A stretch of DNA of 38,536 nt. It comes from Clostridiales bacterium. Lineage in GTDB: Bacteria; Bacillota; Clostridia; Lachnospirales; Lachnospiraceae. The position numbers and the translations under genes were made by a program. This document shows positions 24,312-33,500 of the stretch, piece by piece. The first letter of the stretch is position 1. Every line of letters begins with the position of its first letter. The notes beneath the pieces were generated by a model. It saw only the letters and a program-made list of their open reading frames with translations, was not told the origin of the DNA and made no database searches. Location: the NCBI GenBank assembly GCA_021202925.1, contig JAJQCD010000027.1, forward strand, positions 1 to 38,536, in the 5' to 3' direction.

Positions 24312-25049
24312 TTACTCCTCCAGCTGAAACATCAGAATCGCCAGCACCGTCATCCCGGCTGTTTCCGTCCGCAGAATCCGGCGTCCCAGTGTCACCGGAC
24401 AGATCCCGGCTGCCATGGCCGCCTGCACTTCGTCTGCTTCAAATCCGCCCTCCGGCCCGATAAAAATCCCCGCTGACGAGCCTGGACGAATCCGGGAAAA
24501 TGCCGCCCGCGTCTCCGCTATTCCGGTCGCCCGTTCGTATGGAATCACCGCGCCATCCAGTGTCCCGGCTAACGTGATCGCCTCTTCAAGCGTCCGGATC
24601 TCCGTCACCTCCGGAACGTACATCCGGCCGGACTGCTTCGCCGCACTCCGGGCAATGGCGTTCCAGCGCTGCACCCTGCTTTCCGCCCGTTTCCCGTCCA
24701 GCTTCACCACACACCGTCTCGTTGCCACCGGAACGATCTGATACACACCCAGCTCGACCGCTTTCTGAATAATGAGATCCATCTTATCACTTTTAGGCAG
24801 CGCCTGAAACAGATACAGCCGCGCAGAAAGTTCCGTCGATTCCGTCTCATCCCCGCAGATCCGCGCCATAATCTCATCCGTCCCGATGGTTTCCAGTTCA
24901 CAGAGATAGCTGTGCGATCTGCCATCCCGCACACCAATCGACTCGCCCGGCCGCATGCGCAGGACGTTGCGGATATGGTTCACATCGGGTCCTGTGATCC
25001 GCACGCAGCCGTCCGCAATCCACTCCGGCTCCACGAAAAAATGATACAT
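24312..25049 (-). CDS. rsmE: 16S rRNA m3U1498 methyltransferase RsmE
   Basis: A 245-residue SPOUT-class methyltransferase acting on U1498 of 16S rRNA in the 30S subunit. The N-terminal PUA-like domain begins MYHFFVEPEWI. The C-terminal trefoil-knot SAM site is GIFIGPEGGFEADEVQAA followed by TLGRRILRTETA. The ATG at 25049 follows AAGGAG; the longer in-frame start at 25091 overlaps prmA and lacks a better site. It lies 11 bases after prmA and 4 before the desulfurase. prmA-rsmE adjacency is widespread in Firmicutes. Confidence 0.96.
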   Translation of the reverse strand: MYHFFVEPEWIADGCVRITGPDVNHIRNVLRMRPGESIGVRDGRSHSYLCELETIGTDEIMARICGDETESTELSARLYLFQALPKSDKMDLIIQKAVELGVYQIVPVATRRCVVKLDGKRAESRVQRWNAIARSAAKQSGRMYVPEVTEIRTLEEAITLAGTLDGAVIPYERATGIAETRAAFSRIRPGSSAGIFIGPEGGFEADEVQAAMAAGICPVTLGRRILRTETAGMTVLAILMFQLEE

Positions 25050-25060
25050 CCGTCCACTCC

Positions 25061-26017
25061 TTATCTTCTGCGCGCTGTGATCGACACCCACTCACCCTGT
25101 GTCGTCGTCTCCAGAACTTCCAGTTCTGCATTCGCTTCCAGCGCATTTCGCACATCCTGTTCCTTTGTGCAGATAATCCCGGAGGTGATAAAAATCCCGC
25201 CATGTTTCAGGTGCCGCGCAATCTCTCCCTGAAGAAGAATGATCACCGGAGCCAGAATATTCGCCACAACAATATCATAGCATTCATATCCGGCCGCATC
25301 CTGAACCCTCTCATCGTCGATGATATTTCCCTGTATCGTCTGGAAACGTTCTGCCGCGATATGATTGGCCTTCCGGTTCTCATCGACCGCTGCAATCGCG
25401 TTCTCGTCCAGATCCGTACCAAACGCACGCTGTGCGCCAAGCACAAGCGCCGCAATGCCGAGGATTCCGCTTCCGGTTCCCACATCCAGGACAGCCGAAT
25501 CCGGCTTCACATATTTCTCCAGCTGACGGATGCATAACTGCGTCGTCTCATGCTTGCCCGTGCCAAACGCCGTCCCCGGGTCAATCTCAATCAACTGCTT
25601 GTCCTGGTGCTCCGGGGGGACTTCCTCCCAGGTTGGCTTAATCAGGATATGATCCACCGTAAACGGCTTAAAATACTGCTTCCAGTTGTTGATCCAGTCC
25701 TTATCTTCGGTCTCCGAAGTCGTGATCGTCCGCTCACCGACATCCACGAAACGGCTCAGATCATCCAGCCCTTCCTCGACCTCGCGCAGGATCCGCTCCA
25801 GTTCGCTCAGATCATCCAGATAAAAACTGACCCGGGCTGTGCCGTCATCCGGCGGCAGTTCCGGCAGAATATCGATAAACATTCCCTTCGTATCTGCTTC
25901 CGTCAGAGGAACATTGTCCTCGATCTCAATGCCTTCGATTCCGATCTCATCCAGCATCGCGCTGACCAGATCCACCGCGGCTGTCGTCGTCTTCAGCGTG
26001 AATTTTGTCCACTTCAT
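25061..26017 (-). CDS. prmA: Ribosomal protein L11 methyltransferase
   Basis: A 318-residue SAM-dependent methyltransferase that trimethylates lysines of ribosomal protein L11. The N-terminal substrate-recognition domain covers about 1-110. The class I methyltransferase domain has VLDVGTGSGILGIAALVLGA, preceded by EIDPGTAFGTGKHETTQLC, the PrmA signature. The ATG at 26017 is supported by GGAGGAG at good distance; the ATG at 26035 would lie just upstream of that site. It is preceded by the TSUP permease gene and followed by rsmE. Confidence 0.96.
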   Translation of the reverse strand: MKWTKFTLKTTTAAVDLVSAMLDEIGIEGIEIEDNVPLTEADTKGMFIDILPELPPDDGTARVSFYLDDLSELERILREVEEGLDDLSRFVDVGERTITTSETEDKDWINNWKQYFKPFTVDHILIKPTWEEVPPEHQDKQLIEIDPGTAFGTGKHETTQLCIRQLEKYVKPDSAVLDVGTGSGILGIAALVLGAQRAFGTDLDENAIAAVDENRKANHIAAERFQTIQGNIIDDERVQDAAGYECYDIVVANILAPVIILLQGEIARHLKHGGIFITSGIICTKEQDVRNALEANAELEVLETTTQGEWVSITARRR

Positions 26018-26053
26018 CGTTTCCTGCTCCTCCATTTGCCTGTTGAAAGGGGA

Positions 26054-26815
26054 TCACATCCCCGATATGATTTTGATAAAAAGAATCACAAGTACCACCA
26101 TAACCAGCGGGCGCACGAACCGCTGCCCGTTGTGTATGACCAGACCGGCTCCCAGATAATTGCCGGCAATACAGAAACAGCCGGCCACCAGTCCCAGTCG
26201 ATAATTCACATTCCCATTGATCAGAAAATTGGTCAGAGCGGCCACATTGGACGCCAGATTGATCACCTTGGTCAGAGCGGCCGCCTTGCGGATCTCCAGG
26301 CGTGCCACGCCTGTCAGCACCAGGATCAGAAATGTTCCGGTTCCCGGCCCGTATATTCCGTCATAGGTGCCGATTACAAACGCCGCCGCAGTTGCCACCA
26401 GCGTAGTCAGGGCATCCGACAATGGCTTCCTCGCCGTCACGTCGCCCAGATTCTTATTGCGCAGCACATAAAAGGCCGTTACGAACAAAATCGGAATCAT
26501 CAGGTTCTTCAATACCTGCTCGCTCATCCTCATTGACAGCGACGAACCGATTGTCGAGCCCGCAAGCGACGCCATAACTGACAGCAACGCAATCCGAATC
26601 ATGGTCCCTCCCCGGATATAACCGTTCTTCAGATAACGCGCAGTCGAAATCGTCGTTCCCATCGTAGACGACAGCTTATTGGTTCCAATTGCCAGATGCA
26701 TCGGGATTCCAGTAAAGACATACGCAGGCAGAGAAATCAGGCCGCCTCCCCCTGCAATCGAATCCACCAGACCGGCTAAGAACAACAGTGGGCATACAAT
26801 CAGATATGAAATCAT
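26054..26815 (-). CDS. TSUP (TauE/SafE, DUF81) family permease
   Basis: A 253-residue integral membrane protein with about eight hydrophobic segments in two repeated halves. The family signature GLVDSIAGGGGLISLPA appears near residues 16-32 and the second-half counterpart YDGIYGPGTGTFLI near 153-166. Family members move organic or inorganic sulfur compounds (sulfite, sulfoacetate, taurine-derived) and some move other anions. The clustering with a cysteine desulfurase and ThiI makes a sulfur-related substrate attractive but unproven; prmA and rsmE lie between. ATG at 26815 follows GAGAGGGA. It heads the cluster, with a promoter at 26868-26896. Confidence 0.88.
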   Translation of the reverse strand: MISYLIVCPLLFLAGLVDSIAGGGGLISLPAYVFTGIPMHLAIGTNKLSSTMGTTISTARYLKNGYIRGGTMIRIALLSVMASLAGSTIGSSLSMRMSEQVLKNLMIPILFVTAFYVLRNKNLGDVTARKPLSDALTTLVATAAAFVIGTYDGIYGPGTGTFLILVLTGVARLEIRKAAALTKVINLASNVAALTNFLINGNVNYRLGLVAGCFCIAGNYLGAGLVIHNGQRFVRPLVMVVLVILFIKIISGM

Positions 26816-26867
26816 CCCTCATTCCCTCTCTTCTGTCTATTTTCATTTCTGTGTACTGCAAGTTCCT

Positions 26868-26896
26868 ATCATATCACAGATCATTTCCACTGGCAA
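26868..26896 (-). promoter_or_regulatory. Promoter of the TSUP-prmA-rsmE-desulfurase-thiI cluster
   Basis: Minus strand: TTGCCA (26896-26891), a 17-base spacer and TATGAT (26873-26868). An extended -10-like TGCTAAAAT lies further upstream (about 26948-26956) and could be a second start. Confidence 0.55.
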
Positions 26897-27012
26897 CCGT
26901 TTCCAGGCAAGAAAACCGGCCGCGTCTTCCGATTCATTCCGGCTCCATTTTAGCATGTTTTTCAGAAAAATGGTGAAAATATTTGTAACCATACAGGAAG
27001 GGAGAAACAGGC

Positions 27013-28008
27013 ATGGTTGATTTTGAAGTACGAACTGATCTGGCAGTCGAGGAACAGGAACACGCATCCGGCGAAATATCCGGCGTATCCCTGCGCGAAT
27101 GGCGCGAAGCAGACTCCGGCATCAAACTGTCGGAGGTCCGCATTCTCAATGAGCACGGTTCCGAAGCCTTGGGGAAACCACAGGGAACCTATCTCACACT
27201 GGAACTGGCGCCGCTTACGGACTCCGCCCCCGCCTGTCAAAGCCTGGCAGCCCGCAGCCTAGCACGGCAAATCCGCAAACTGGCCCGGCAAATTTCTGCA
27301 GACCGTCGTCTCACCAGCGTCCTCGTCACCGGCCTGGGCAACCGCCTTGTCACCGCTGACAGTCTGGGGCCGGAAACCGTTGACAATCTGCAGGTGACCC
27401 ACCATCTCACCAAACCGCTCTCTGCGGGCACCGCAGCCGGATCGACCGCCTGCGGTCAATTGTCTGATTGTCCGAAACGGCCTCATGCAGCCTTGCCCTC
27501 TCTCCGTGCCCTCTCCCCCGGCGTCATGGCACAGACCGGCATGGAAACGGCTCAGATTCTGCGCGGCGTCATACGGGAAACCAGGCCGGATCTTCTGATT
27601 GTCATCGACGCCCTCGCCGCCCGCAGCATCACACGCCTCGGAACAACCATCCAGCTGACCGATACCGGGATTCGGCCGGGATCCGGTGTCGGAAACCACC
27701 GCCATGAACTGACCCGGGAAAGTCTCGGCCTGCCCGTCCTCGCCATCGGTGTCCCCACCGTAGTCGGCGCCGTTGCCATTGTCCACGATACGGTAAATGC
27801 CTTTCTTCGTGCTCTCGAACGCAGCGCCGCACCCATCGCGGCCGCCATGAACGCCATGGATTCCGATGAGCAGTACGAACTCATCCGCGAACTCATGGAA
27901 CCGGAATTCGCTACCCTGTATGTCACACCTCCCAACATTGATGAAATCGTCGGACTCGTCAGTCATGTCGTCGCCGAAGGCATCCAGCAGGCCCTCTTTC
28001 TTGGATAA
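27013..28008 (+). CDS. gpr: Germination protease GPR (A25 family)
   Basis: A 331-residue spore protease that starts degradation of small acid-soluble spore proteins at germination. The N-terminal VRTDLAVEE is the propeptide-type segment resembling its own cleavage site in SASP. The body contains the A25 signatures: VLVTGLGNRLVTADSLGPETV, PGVMAQTGMET, LIVIDALAARS, GSGVGNHRHELT and IGVPTVV. The C-terminus has PPNIDEIV. The ATG at 27013 has GGAAGGGAG upstream. Expression in the forespore is expected, but I could not place a convincing sigma-G promoter. It is monocistronic, followed by the tRNA operon. Its presence is good evidence that the organism forms endospores. Confidence 0.96.
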   Translation: MVDFEVRTDLAVEEQEHASGEISGVSLREWREADSGIKLSEVRILNEHGSEALGKPQGTYLTLELAPLTDSAPACQSLAARSLARQIRKLARQISADRRLTSVLVTGLGNRLVTADSLGPETVDNLQVTHHLTKPLSAGTAAGSTACGQLSDCPKRPHAALPSLRALSPGVMAQTGMETAQILRGVIRETRPDLLIVIDALAARSITRLGTTIQLTDTGIRPGSGVGNHRHELTRESLGLPVLAIGVPTVVGAVAIVHDTVNAFLRALERSAAPIAAAMNAMDSDEQYELIRELMEPEFATLYVTPPNIDEIVGLVSHVVAEGIQQALFLG

Positions 28009-28066
28009 GTGAAGCGTCCATCGAAATTTTCAGCGGGTTTTCAGACGATTTTGTGTGAAAAAGTTG

Positions 28067-28095
28067 TTGACAAAGCGAATACTCTGGCATATAAT
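28067..28095 (+). promoter_or_regulatory. Consensus promoter of the tRNA operon
   Basis: Perfect TTGACA (28067-28072), a 17-base spacer and perfect TATAAT (28090-28095), about 30 bases before tRNA-Asn. This is the strongest-looking promoter in the window. Confidence 0.88.
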
Positions 28096-28125
28096 AAATC
28101 TGTTGTCGCTGGGATGCGATGATAT

Positions 28126-28198
28126 TCCTCGATAGCTCAGTCGGTAGAGCACGCGGCTGTTAACCGCGCTGTCGTAGGTTCAAGTCCTACTCGGGGAG
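28126..28198 (+). tRNA. tRNA-Asn (GTT)
   Basis: Complete cloverleaf of 73 bases: acceptor TCCTCGA with TCGGGGA (one G.U), discriminator G, anticodon stem CGCGG/CCGCG with loop CTGTTAA (anticodon GTT), and T arm GTAGG-TTCAAGT-CCTAC. CCA is not encoded. First of four tRNAs in one transcript. Confidence 0.97.
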
Positions 28199-28228
28199 TT
28201 CGGTTCATGGAGACCAGACATCATATCC

Positions 28229-28300
28229 GGCCCCATGGTCAAGCGGTTAAGACATCGCCCTTTCACGGCGGTAACACGAGTTCAAATCTCGTTGGGGTCA
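28229..28300 (+). tRNA. tRNA-Glu (TTC)
   Basis: 72-base cloverleaf: acceptor GGCCCCA with TGGGGTC, discriminator A, anticodon loop CTTTCAC (anticodon TTC), and T arm ACGAG-TTCAAAT-CTCGT. Second in the operon. CCA is not encoded. Confidence 0.97.
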
Positions 28301-28317
28301 CTTGGCATCAGACATGC

Positions 28318-28391
28318 GGACCTTTAGCTCAGTTGGTTAGAGCAACCGGCTCATAACCGGTCGGTCCTGGGTTCGAGTCCCCGAAGGTCCA
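28318..28391 (+). tRNA. tRNA-Met (CAT), probably elongator
   Basis: 74-base cloverleaf: acceptor GGACCTT with AAGGTCC, discriminator A, anticodon loop CTCATAA (CAT). The paired first base (G1-C72) rules out a classical initiator. A lysidine-modified tRNA-Ile2 also carries CAT and cannot be fully excluded by eye. Confidence 0.93.
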
Positions 28392-28422
28392 TTCCGCACC
28401 GATTTTTCAATTTTATATGTAT

Positions 28423-28496
28423 GGCCTGGTGGCTCAGCTGGTTAGAGCGCCGCCCTGTCACGGCGGAGGTCGTGGGTTCGAACCCCATCCGGGTCG
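28423..28496 (+). tRNA. tRNA-Asp (GTC)
   Basis: 74-base cloverleaf: acceptor GGCCTGG with CCGGGTC (G.U pairs), discriminator G, anticodon loop CTGTCAC (anticodon GTC), and T arm GTGGG-TTCGAAC-CCCAT. Last tRNA of the operon, directly before the terminator. Confidence 0.97.
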
Positions 28497-28500
28497 TTTC

Positions 28501-28538
28501 AAAGGACTGCAGAATGTTATTTTTGCAGTCCTTTTTTT
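28501..28538 (+). terminator. Terminator of the tRNA operon
   Basis: AAAGGACTGCA (28501-28511) pairs with TGCAGTCCTTT (28524-28534), followed by a run of T. A strong intrinsic terminator. Confidence 0.92.
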
Positions 28539-28650
28539 GTCACTGCATCCGAAATAATGGTCGACCGCTGCTCCTTTCGTTCTGGGCAGGAACCTTCCAT
28601 TCATCTGCGCGTCACTCTCTCTTCTCTGGAAAGGCAGCTACAATATGCCA

Positions 28651-28679
28651 GACTGATTTTTCTCAAATCTCGCATACTA
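28651..28679 (+). promoter_or_regulatory. Candidate forespore (sigma-G/F) promoter of spoIVB
   Basis: CATACTA (28673-28679) is a perfect match to the forespore -10 consensus. GACTG (28651-28655) matches four of five bases of the sigma-G -35 element, at 17-base spacing. spoIVB is forespore-expressed in known spore formers. The transcript would start near 28686, about 90 bases before the start codon. The rest of 28539-28650 holds no gene I can support. Confidence 0.5.
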
Positions 28680-28775
28680 CCATCAGAAACATTTGCCGGA
28701 TAGACATTCAGCAGCTTTCTTCGAATACGCTGATCCAATCCATCCGGCAAAAAGGAAAAGGAGGACGGATGCGAA

Positions 28776-30053
28776 TTGAAGCAGCACAGACAATTCCGAA
28801 CATGGCTCGTCCGTACGTTCTGGTGCGGACTGCTGTTCACCGTGGGATTTATATGGTTTTATGTCGAACGTCAGGTGCCGGATCACCTGAATATTATAGC
28901 CGAAGAACCCGGGGAAATTCATATGCAGCTGCCGTTTGGCGTAACTATCTCATGTGAAAGCCAGGAGGTATCGCTCGGAAACGGCTCAGACATCCCCGCA
29001 GACGAAATCCGCCTCTCCACCGGCCAGACGCTGTCCCTGTATGGAGAAAAACAGGGAAGCTACCAGCTGGGGATGAAACTGTTCGGAACCGTTTTATTCA
29101 AAGAAATCCAGGTCGATGTGGTCGAGCCCCGCTATGCGATTCCCTGCGGCGCGCCGGTCGGCATCTACTTAAAAGCCAGCGGAATTCTCGTGATTGGTAC
29201 CGGGCGTGTGACCGATACCAGCGGCAGGGAAAGCGAACCGGCCCTCGGCGTACTGCGCTCCGGTGATTACATTGAAGCAATCAACGGAAAACCTTTGACC
29301 TCAAAGGAAGCGCTGATCACCGACCTCAACCAGCTTGACGGAGCCGATGCCATCCTGCGAATCCGCAGGGAAGGCGAAACCTGTGAAACCACAGTGACTC
29401 CGGTCAAGACCAGTGACGGCTCTTATAAAATCGGCGCCTGGGTGCGGGATGATACACAGGGGATCGGAACAATGACCTATGTCGAAAAAGATGGCAGCTT
29501 TGGAGCGCTGGGACACGGAATCAGTGACACGGATACCGGAACAATCGTGGAAATCGACGACGGAACACTCTATGAAACAGACATTCTGGGAATTGAGAAA
29601 GGCAGCGCCGGAAACCCCGGCGTCATGGCGGGAGTCATTTATTACGGACCGGGCACCATTCTCGGCGAAATCGCTGAAAATACAGAAGTAGGAATCTTCG
29701 GAACGGTCAATCAGCAAATGCTGGAATCCATACACACACAGGCACTCCCGATTGGTTACCGCCAGGACGTAAAAAAAGGAAAAGCCACGATCCGCAGCAA
29801 TGTCTCCGGCCAGCCTGACGATTATGAAATTGAAATTCAGAAGGTGGAACTCAATCCGATTCAGAAAAACAAAAGCATGGTCATTCAGGTCACCGACCCC
29901 AGACTGCTGCAGCTGACCGGCGGCATCATTCAGGGAATGTCCGGCTCACCGATCATTCAGGATGGCCGCCTCATCGGCGCGGTGACACATGTATTTATTC
30001 AGGATTCTACGCGAGGGTACGCGATCTTTGTGGAAGACATGCTGGAACATTAA
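28776..30053 (+). CDS. spoIVB: SpoIVB serine peptidase (S55)
   Basis: A 425-residue sporulation protease made in the forespore and exported to the intermembrane space, where it triggers pro-sigma-K processing through SpoIVFA/BofA. An N-terminal membrane segment (about 11-30) is followed by a PDZ domain (about 135-200; ALGVLRSGDYIEAINGKPL). The S55 domain has catalytic His247 in ALGHGISDTDTG, an Asp near 374 and Ser389 in QGMSGSPII. The start is the TTG at 28776, with GGAGGA about 10 bases upstream. A sigma-G-type promoter lies at 28651-28679. In many Clostridia spo0A follows directly; here the next gene is the convergent rpsT, so the usual pair is broken. Confidence 0.95.
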   Translation: MKQHRQFRTWLVRTFWCGLLFTVGFIWFYVERQVPDHLNIIAEEPGEIHMQLPFGVTISCESQEVSLGNGSDIPADEIRLSTGQTLSLYGEKQGSYQLGMKLFGTVLFKEIQVDVVEPRYAIPCGAPVGIYLKASGILVIGTGRVTDTSGRESEPALGVLRSGDYIEAINGKPLTSKEALITDLNQLDGADAILRIRREGETCETTVTPVKTSDGSYKIGAWVRDDTQGIGTMTYVEKDGSFGALGHGISDTDTGTIVEIDDGTLYETDILGIEKGSAGNPGVMAGVIYYGPGTILGEIAENTEVGIFGTVNQQMLESIHTQALPIGYRQDVKKGKATIRSNVSGQPDDYEIEIQKVELNPIQKNKSMVIQVTDPRLLQLTGGIIQGMSGSPIIQDGRLIGAVTHVFIQDSTRGYAIFVEDMLEH

Positions 30054-30055
30054 AT

Positions 30056-30097
30056 GAAAAAGGCGCGGTTCCTGTACACCGTAGGGAATCGCGCCTG
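30056..30097 (-). terminator. Terminator of rpsT (may also serve spoIVB)
   Basis: Minus strand: AGGCGCG...TTCC pairs with GGAA...CGCGCCT (7 bp plus 4 bp with a mismatch), followed by TTTTT. On the plus strand no T-tract follows, so it is mainly a minus-strand terminator. Confidence 0.7.
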
Positions 30098-30132
30098 ACG
30101 CTTCTATATGATATGTCTCCAGTCTGTGATGA

Positions 30133-30396
30133 TTAAGCGAGGGTATTCACTGCTTTGGAAAGGCGGGATACCTTCCGGGAAGCGGTGTTGCTGTGATACA
30201 CTCCCTTGCTGGAAGCCTTCTCGATCTCGGAGATCGCGGCTCTTAAGGAGGCCTCTGCGGCGGTCTTGTCACCGGCAGCAACGGCGGCATCAACCTTCTT
30301 GCAGGCGGTCTTCACCTTAGAACGAATGGACTTGTTTCTTGCAGCTTTGGTTTCACTGACTAAGATTCTCTTCTTAGCGGATTTAATATTTGCCAA
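30133..30396 (-). CDS. rpsT: 30S ribosomal protein S20
   Basis: An 87-residue small, basic ribosomal protein of the 30S body that binds 16S rRNA. It begins MANIKSAKKRILVSETKAARNKS and is Lys/Arg/Ala-rich and helical throughout, at the normal length for S20. The start is a TTG at 30396, with GGAGGTG six to seven bases upstream; an in-frame ATG (30411) lies upstream of that site. E. coli rpsT also uses UUG, important there for autoregulation, which makes the parallel notable. It has its own promoter at 30487-30515 and a leader of about 85 bases. Confidence 0.97.
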   Translation of the reverse strand: MANIKSAKKRILVSETKAARNKSIRSKVKTACKKVDAAVAAGDKTAAEASLRAAISEIEKASSKGVYHSNTASRKVSRLSKAVNTLA

Positions 30397-30486
30397 TCTG
30401 GGCACCTCCATCTTCAATAAATATATACATTCTCTGGTTTGCATCAAAGTCTGGACACGGACAGTTCAATGTAAACATACTTTTGT

Positions 30487-30515
30487 ATTCTACCCAATCC
30501 CAATAAAAATGTCAA
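30487..30515 (-). promoter_or_regulatory. Promoter of rpsT
   Basis: Minus strand: perfect TTGACA (30515-30510), a 17-base spacer and TAGAAT (30492-30487). It lies in the AT-rich gap after carB. Confidence 0.75.
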
Positions 30516-30553
30516 TATATTTTCATAATTTTTTCTGTTTCCAGCCGCTGATT

Positions 30554-33500
30554 CTATGCATTCTTTACCTTCGCGATATCAATCAGCGTCAGCTCCTTCG
30601 CGCGGTTTTCCAGGCTGGTAGCAAGCGCCCCCGCCGTATCCAGACTCGTGAGTACATGGACGCCGGTTTCGATTGCATAACGCCGGATCACAAAACCATC
30701 GTGGCTGTGTTCCGCGCCCTGATGCGGAATATCGATTACCAGGTCAATCTCATGCCCCAGAATCAGATCGAGAATATTCGGCGATTCCTGTTCCAGCTTC
30801 CGGATCGTCAGCGCCCTGACGCCATGCGCATTCAGCGTCCGGGCCGTACCCCGGGTGGCAAAAATCTTATATCCGACATTCTGGAACCGCCGGGCGATCT
30901 CCACCACATCCTCCTGCTCCTCCCTGCGAACCGAGATAATCATATTTCTGTGCTTCGGCAGCTTAACGCCCGCGCCTTCAAACGCCTTGTACAGCGCCTC
31001 ATTAAAGGTCTTCGCAATCCCCAGGCACTCGCCGGTCGACTTCATCTCCGGCCCTAGGCTGATATCCGCGCCGCGAATCTTTTCAAATGAGAAGACTGGC
31101 ATCTTAATCGCAATATAATCCGCTTTTTTCTGAAGCCCCGGCCGGTAACCCAGTTCTTTCAGTGTGTGTCCGCAGATCACCTGCGTCGCCAGTGGAACAA
31201 TCGGAATTCCCGTCACCTTGCTGATATAAGGAACCGTCCGCGAGGAACGCGGATTCACTTCTATGATATAAACATCCTTACCGGCAACGATAAACTGGAT
31301 GTTGATCATTCCCTTCACATGAAGCGCACGCGCCAGCTTCTCGGTATAATCCACCAGAATCGCCTCAATGTCCGGTTCAATGCTGGGAGCCGGATAGACG
31401 GAAATGCTGTCCCCGGAATGAATGCCTGTCTGCTCAATGTGCTCCATAATGCCAGGGATCAGAATATCTTCTCCGTCGCAGACTGCGTCGACCTCAATCT
31501 CCTTGCCAACAACATATTTGTCCACCAGAATCGGATGATCCTGCGCAATCTGATTGATGATTCCGATAAACTCATCGATATCATGGTCATTGATGCAAAT
31601 CTGCATTCCCTGGCCGCCCAGCACATAGGAAGGACGGACCAGAACCGGGTACCCCAGTTCATTCGCCGCTTTCTTCGCTTCCTCCGCAGTAAATACCGTA
31701 TGGCCGGCCGGTCTCGGAATCCGGCACTTCTCCAGAATCTCATCGAACCGTTCCCGATCCTCCGCCGCATCGACGTCTTCTGCCGCCGTACCCAGAATCG
31801 GCACACCCATTTTCATCAGCGACTCGGTCAGCTTGATCGCGGTCTGGCCGCCAAACTGGACGACCGCCCCATCCGGTTTTTCAATGTCAACAATGCTTTC
31901 CACATCCTCCGGCGTCAACGGTTCAAAATACAGCTTATCCGCAATGTCAAAATCCGTGCTCACCGTCTCCGGATTGTTATTGACAATGATCGTCTCATAG
32001 CCCTCATCCGAAAACGCCCAGGTACTGTGAACGGAACAGAAGTCAAACTCAATTCCCTGCCCGATGCGAATCGGACCCGAACCAAGCACCAGAACCTTTT
32101 TCCGGTCATGATTTGCTTCCGCCTCATTGATTCCGTCAAAGCAGGAATAGTAATACGGCGTCTCGGCCGCAAATTCTGCCGCACAGGTATCCACCATCTT
32201 GTATGCCGCCCGGATGCCGTTTTCATGACGCATGCTGCGAATCTCTGTCTCCGGTATGCCGGTCAGTCTGGCAATCACATTGTCCGGGAATTCCATCCGC
32301 TTTGCTTCCTTCAGAAGCTCTGTCGTCAGCGGCTCCTTTTCCAGGCGACTCTCCATATCCACCAGAATGTGAATCTTATCGATGAACCAGGGGTCGATCT
32401 TCGTGATCTCATTGATCTTCTCATAAGAAATCCCCCGCCGCAGTGCCTCGGCAATCACCCAGATCCGACGGTCATCTACCAGGGCCAGCTGCTTCAGCAG
32501 CGCCCCCTCATCCAGCATGGAAAAATCATACGACCGCAGGCAGTCCACATGCTGTTCCAGAGAACGAATCGCCTTCATCAATCCGCCTTCGAAATTCGTG
32601 CAGATACTCATGACCTCGCCGGTTGCCTTCATCTGCGTCCCCAGCGTCCGCTTCGCGCTGATAAACTTATCAAACGGAAGCCGCGGCATCTTCACCACAC
32701 AATAATCAAGCATCGGTTCAAAACTCGCGTAGGTCTTCTTTGTGACCGCATTTTTGATTTCATCCAGCGTGTAGCCCAGCGCAATCTTCGCGGCCACCTT
32801 CGCAATCGGGTAACCGGTCGCTTTCGAAGCAAGCGCGGATGAACGGCTGACTCTCGGGTTGACCTCAATCACGCAGTATTCAAAACTCGTCGGATGCAGC
32901 GCATACTGCACATTGCAGCCGCCGGTAATCCCCAGTTCCGTAATAATATTCAGCGCGGAGGTACGAAGCATCTGGTATTCCTTATCGCCTAACGTCTGAG
33001 AAGGCGCAACAACAATACTGTCTCCGGTATGGACGCCGACCGGATCAATGTTTTCCATATTACAGACGGTAATCACATTGCCCGCCCCGTCACGCATGAC
33101 CTCGTACTCGATCTCCTTCCAGCCGGCGATGCAGCGCTCCACCAGCACCTGTCCCACACGAGAGAGGCGAAGACCATTCTCCAGAATCTGACGGCACTGC
33201 TCCGGATTCTCCGCGATGCCGCCGCCACTTCCGCCGAGCGTATAGGCCGGACGAAGAACCACCGGGTAACCGATCTGCGCCGCAACCCGGAGACCGGACT
33301 CCACATCCTCCACAATATCCGATGGCGCCACCGGCTCACCGATCTTCTCCATCGTCTCTTTGAACAGTTCCCGGTCCTCCGCCTTCTTGATGGTCAGAGC
33401 GGTCGTACCAATGAGGCGCACATGGTTCTCCTTCAGGAAACCGGCCTCCTCCAGTTCCATAGCCAGATTCAGACCGGCCTGCCCGCCCAGCGTCGGAAGT

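Noticed and set aside
26968-26996. Sigma-G-like AAATG-17-CATACAG before gpr
   Set aside because: The -10 matches only five of seven positions, and the transcript would start at or after the Shine-Dalgarno sequence, leaving no ribosome site.
28421-28957. 178-codon frame running through tRNA-Asp
   Set aside because: It starts in the tRNA gene, crosses its terminator and overlaps spoIVB in another frame.
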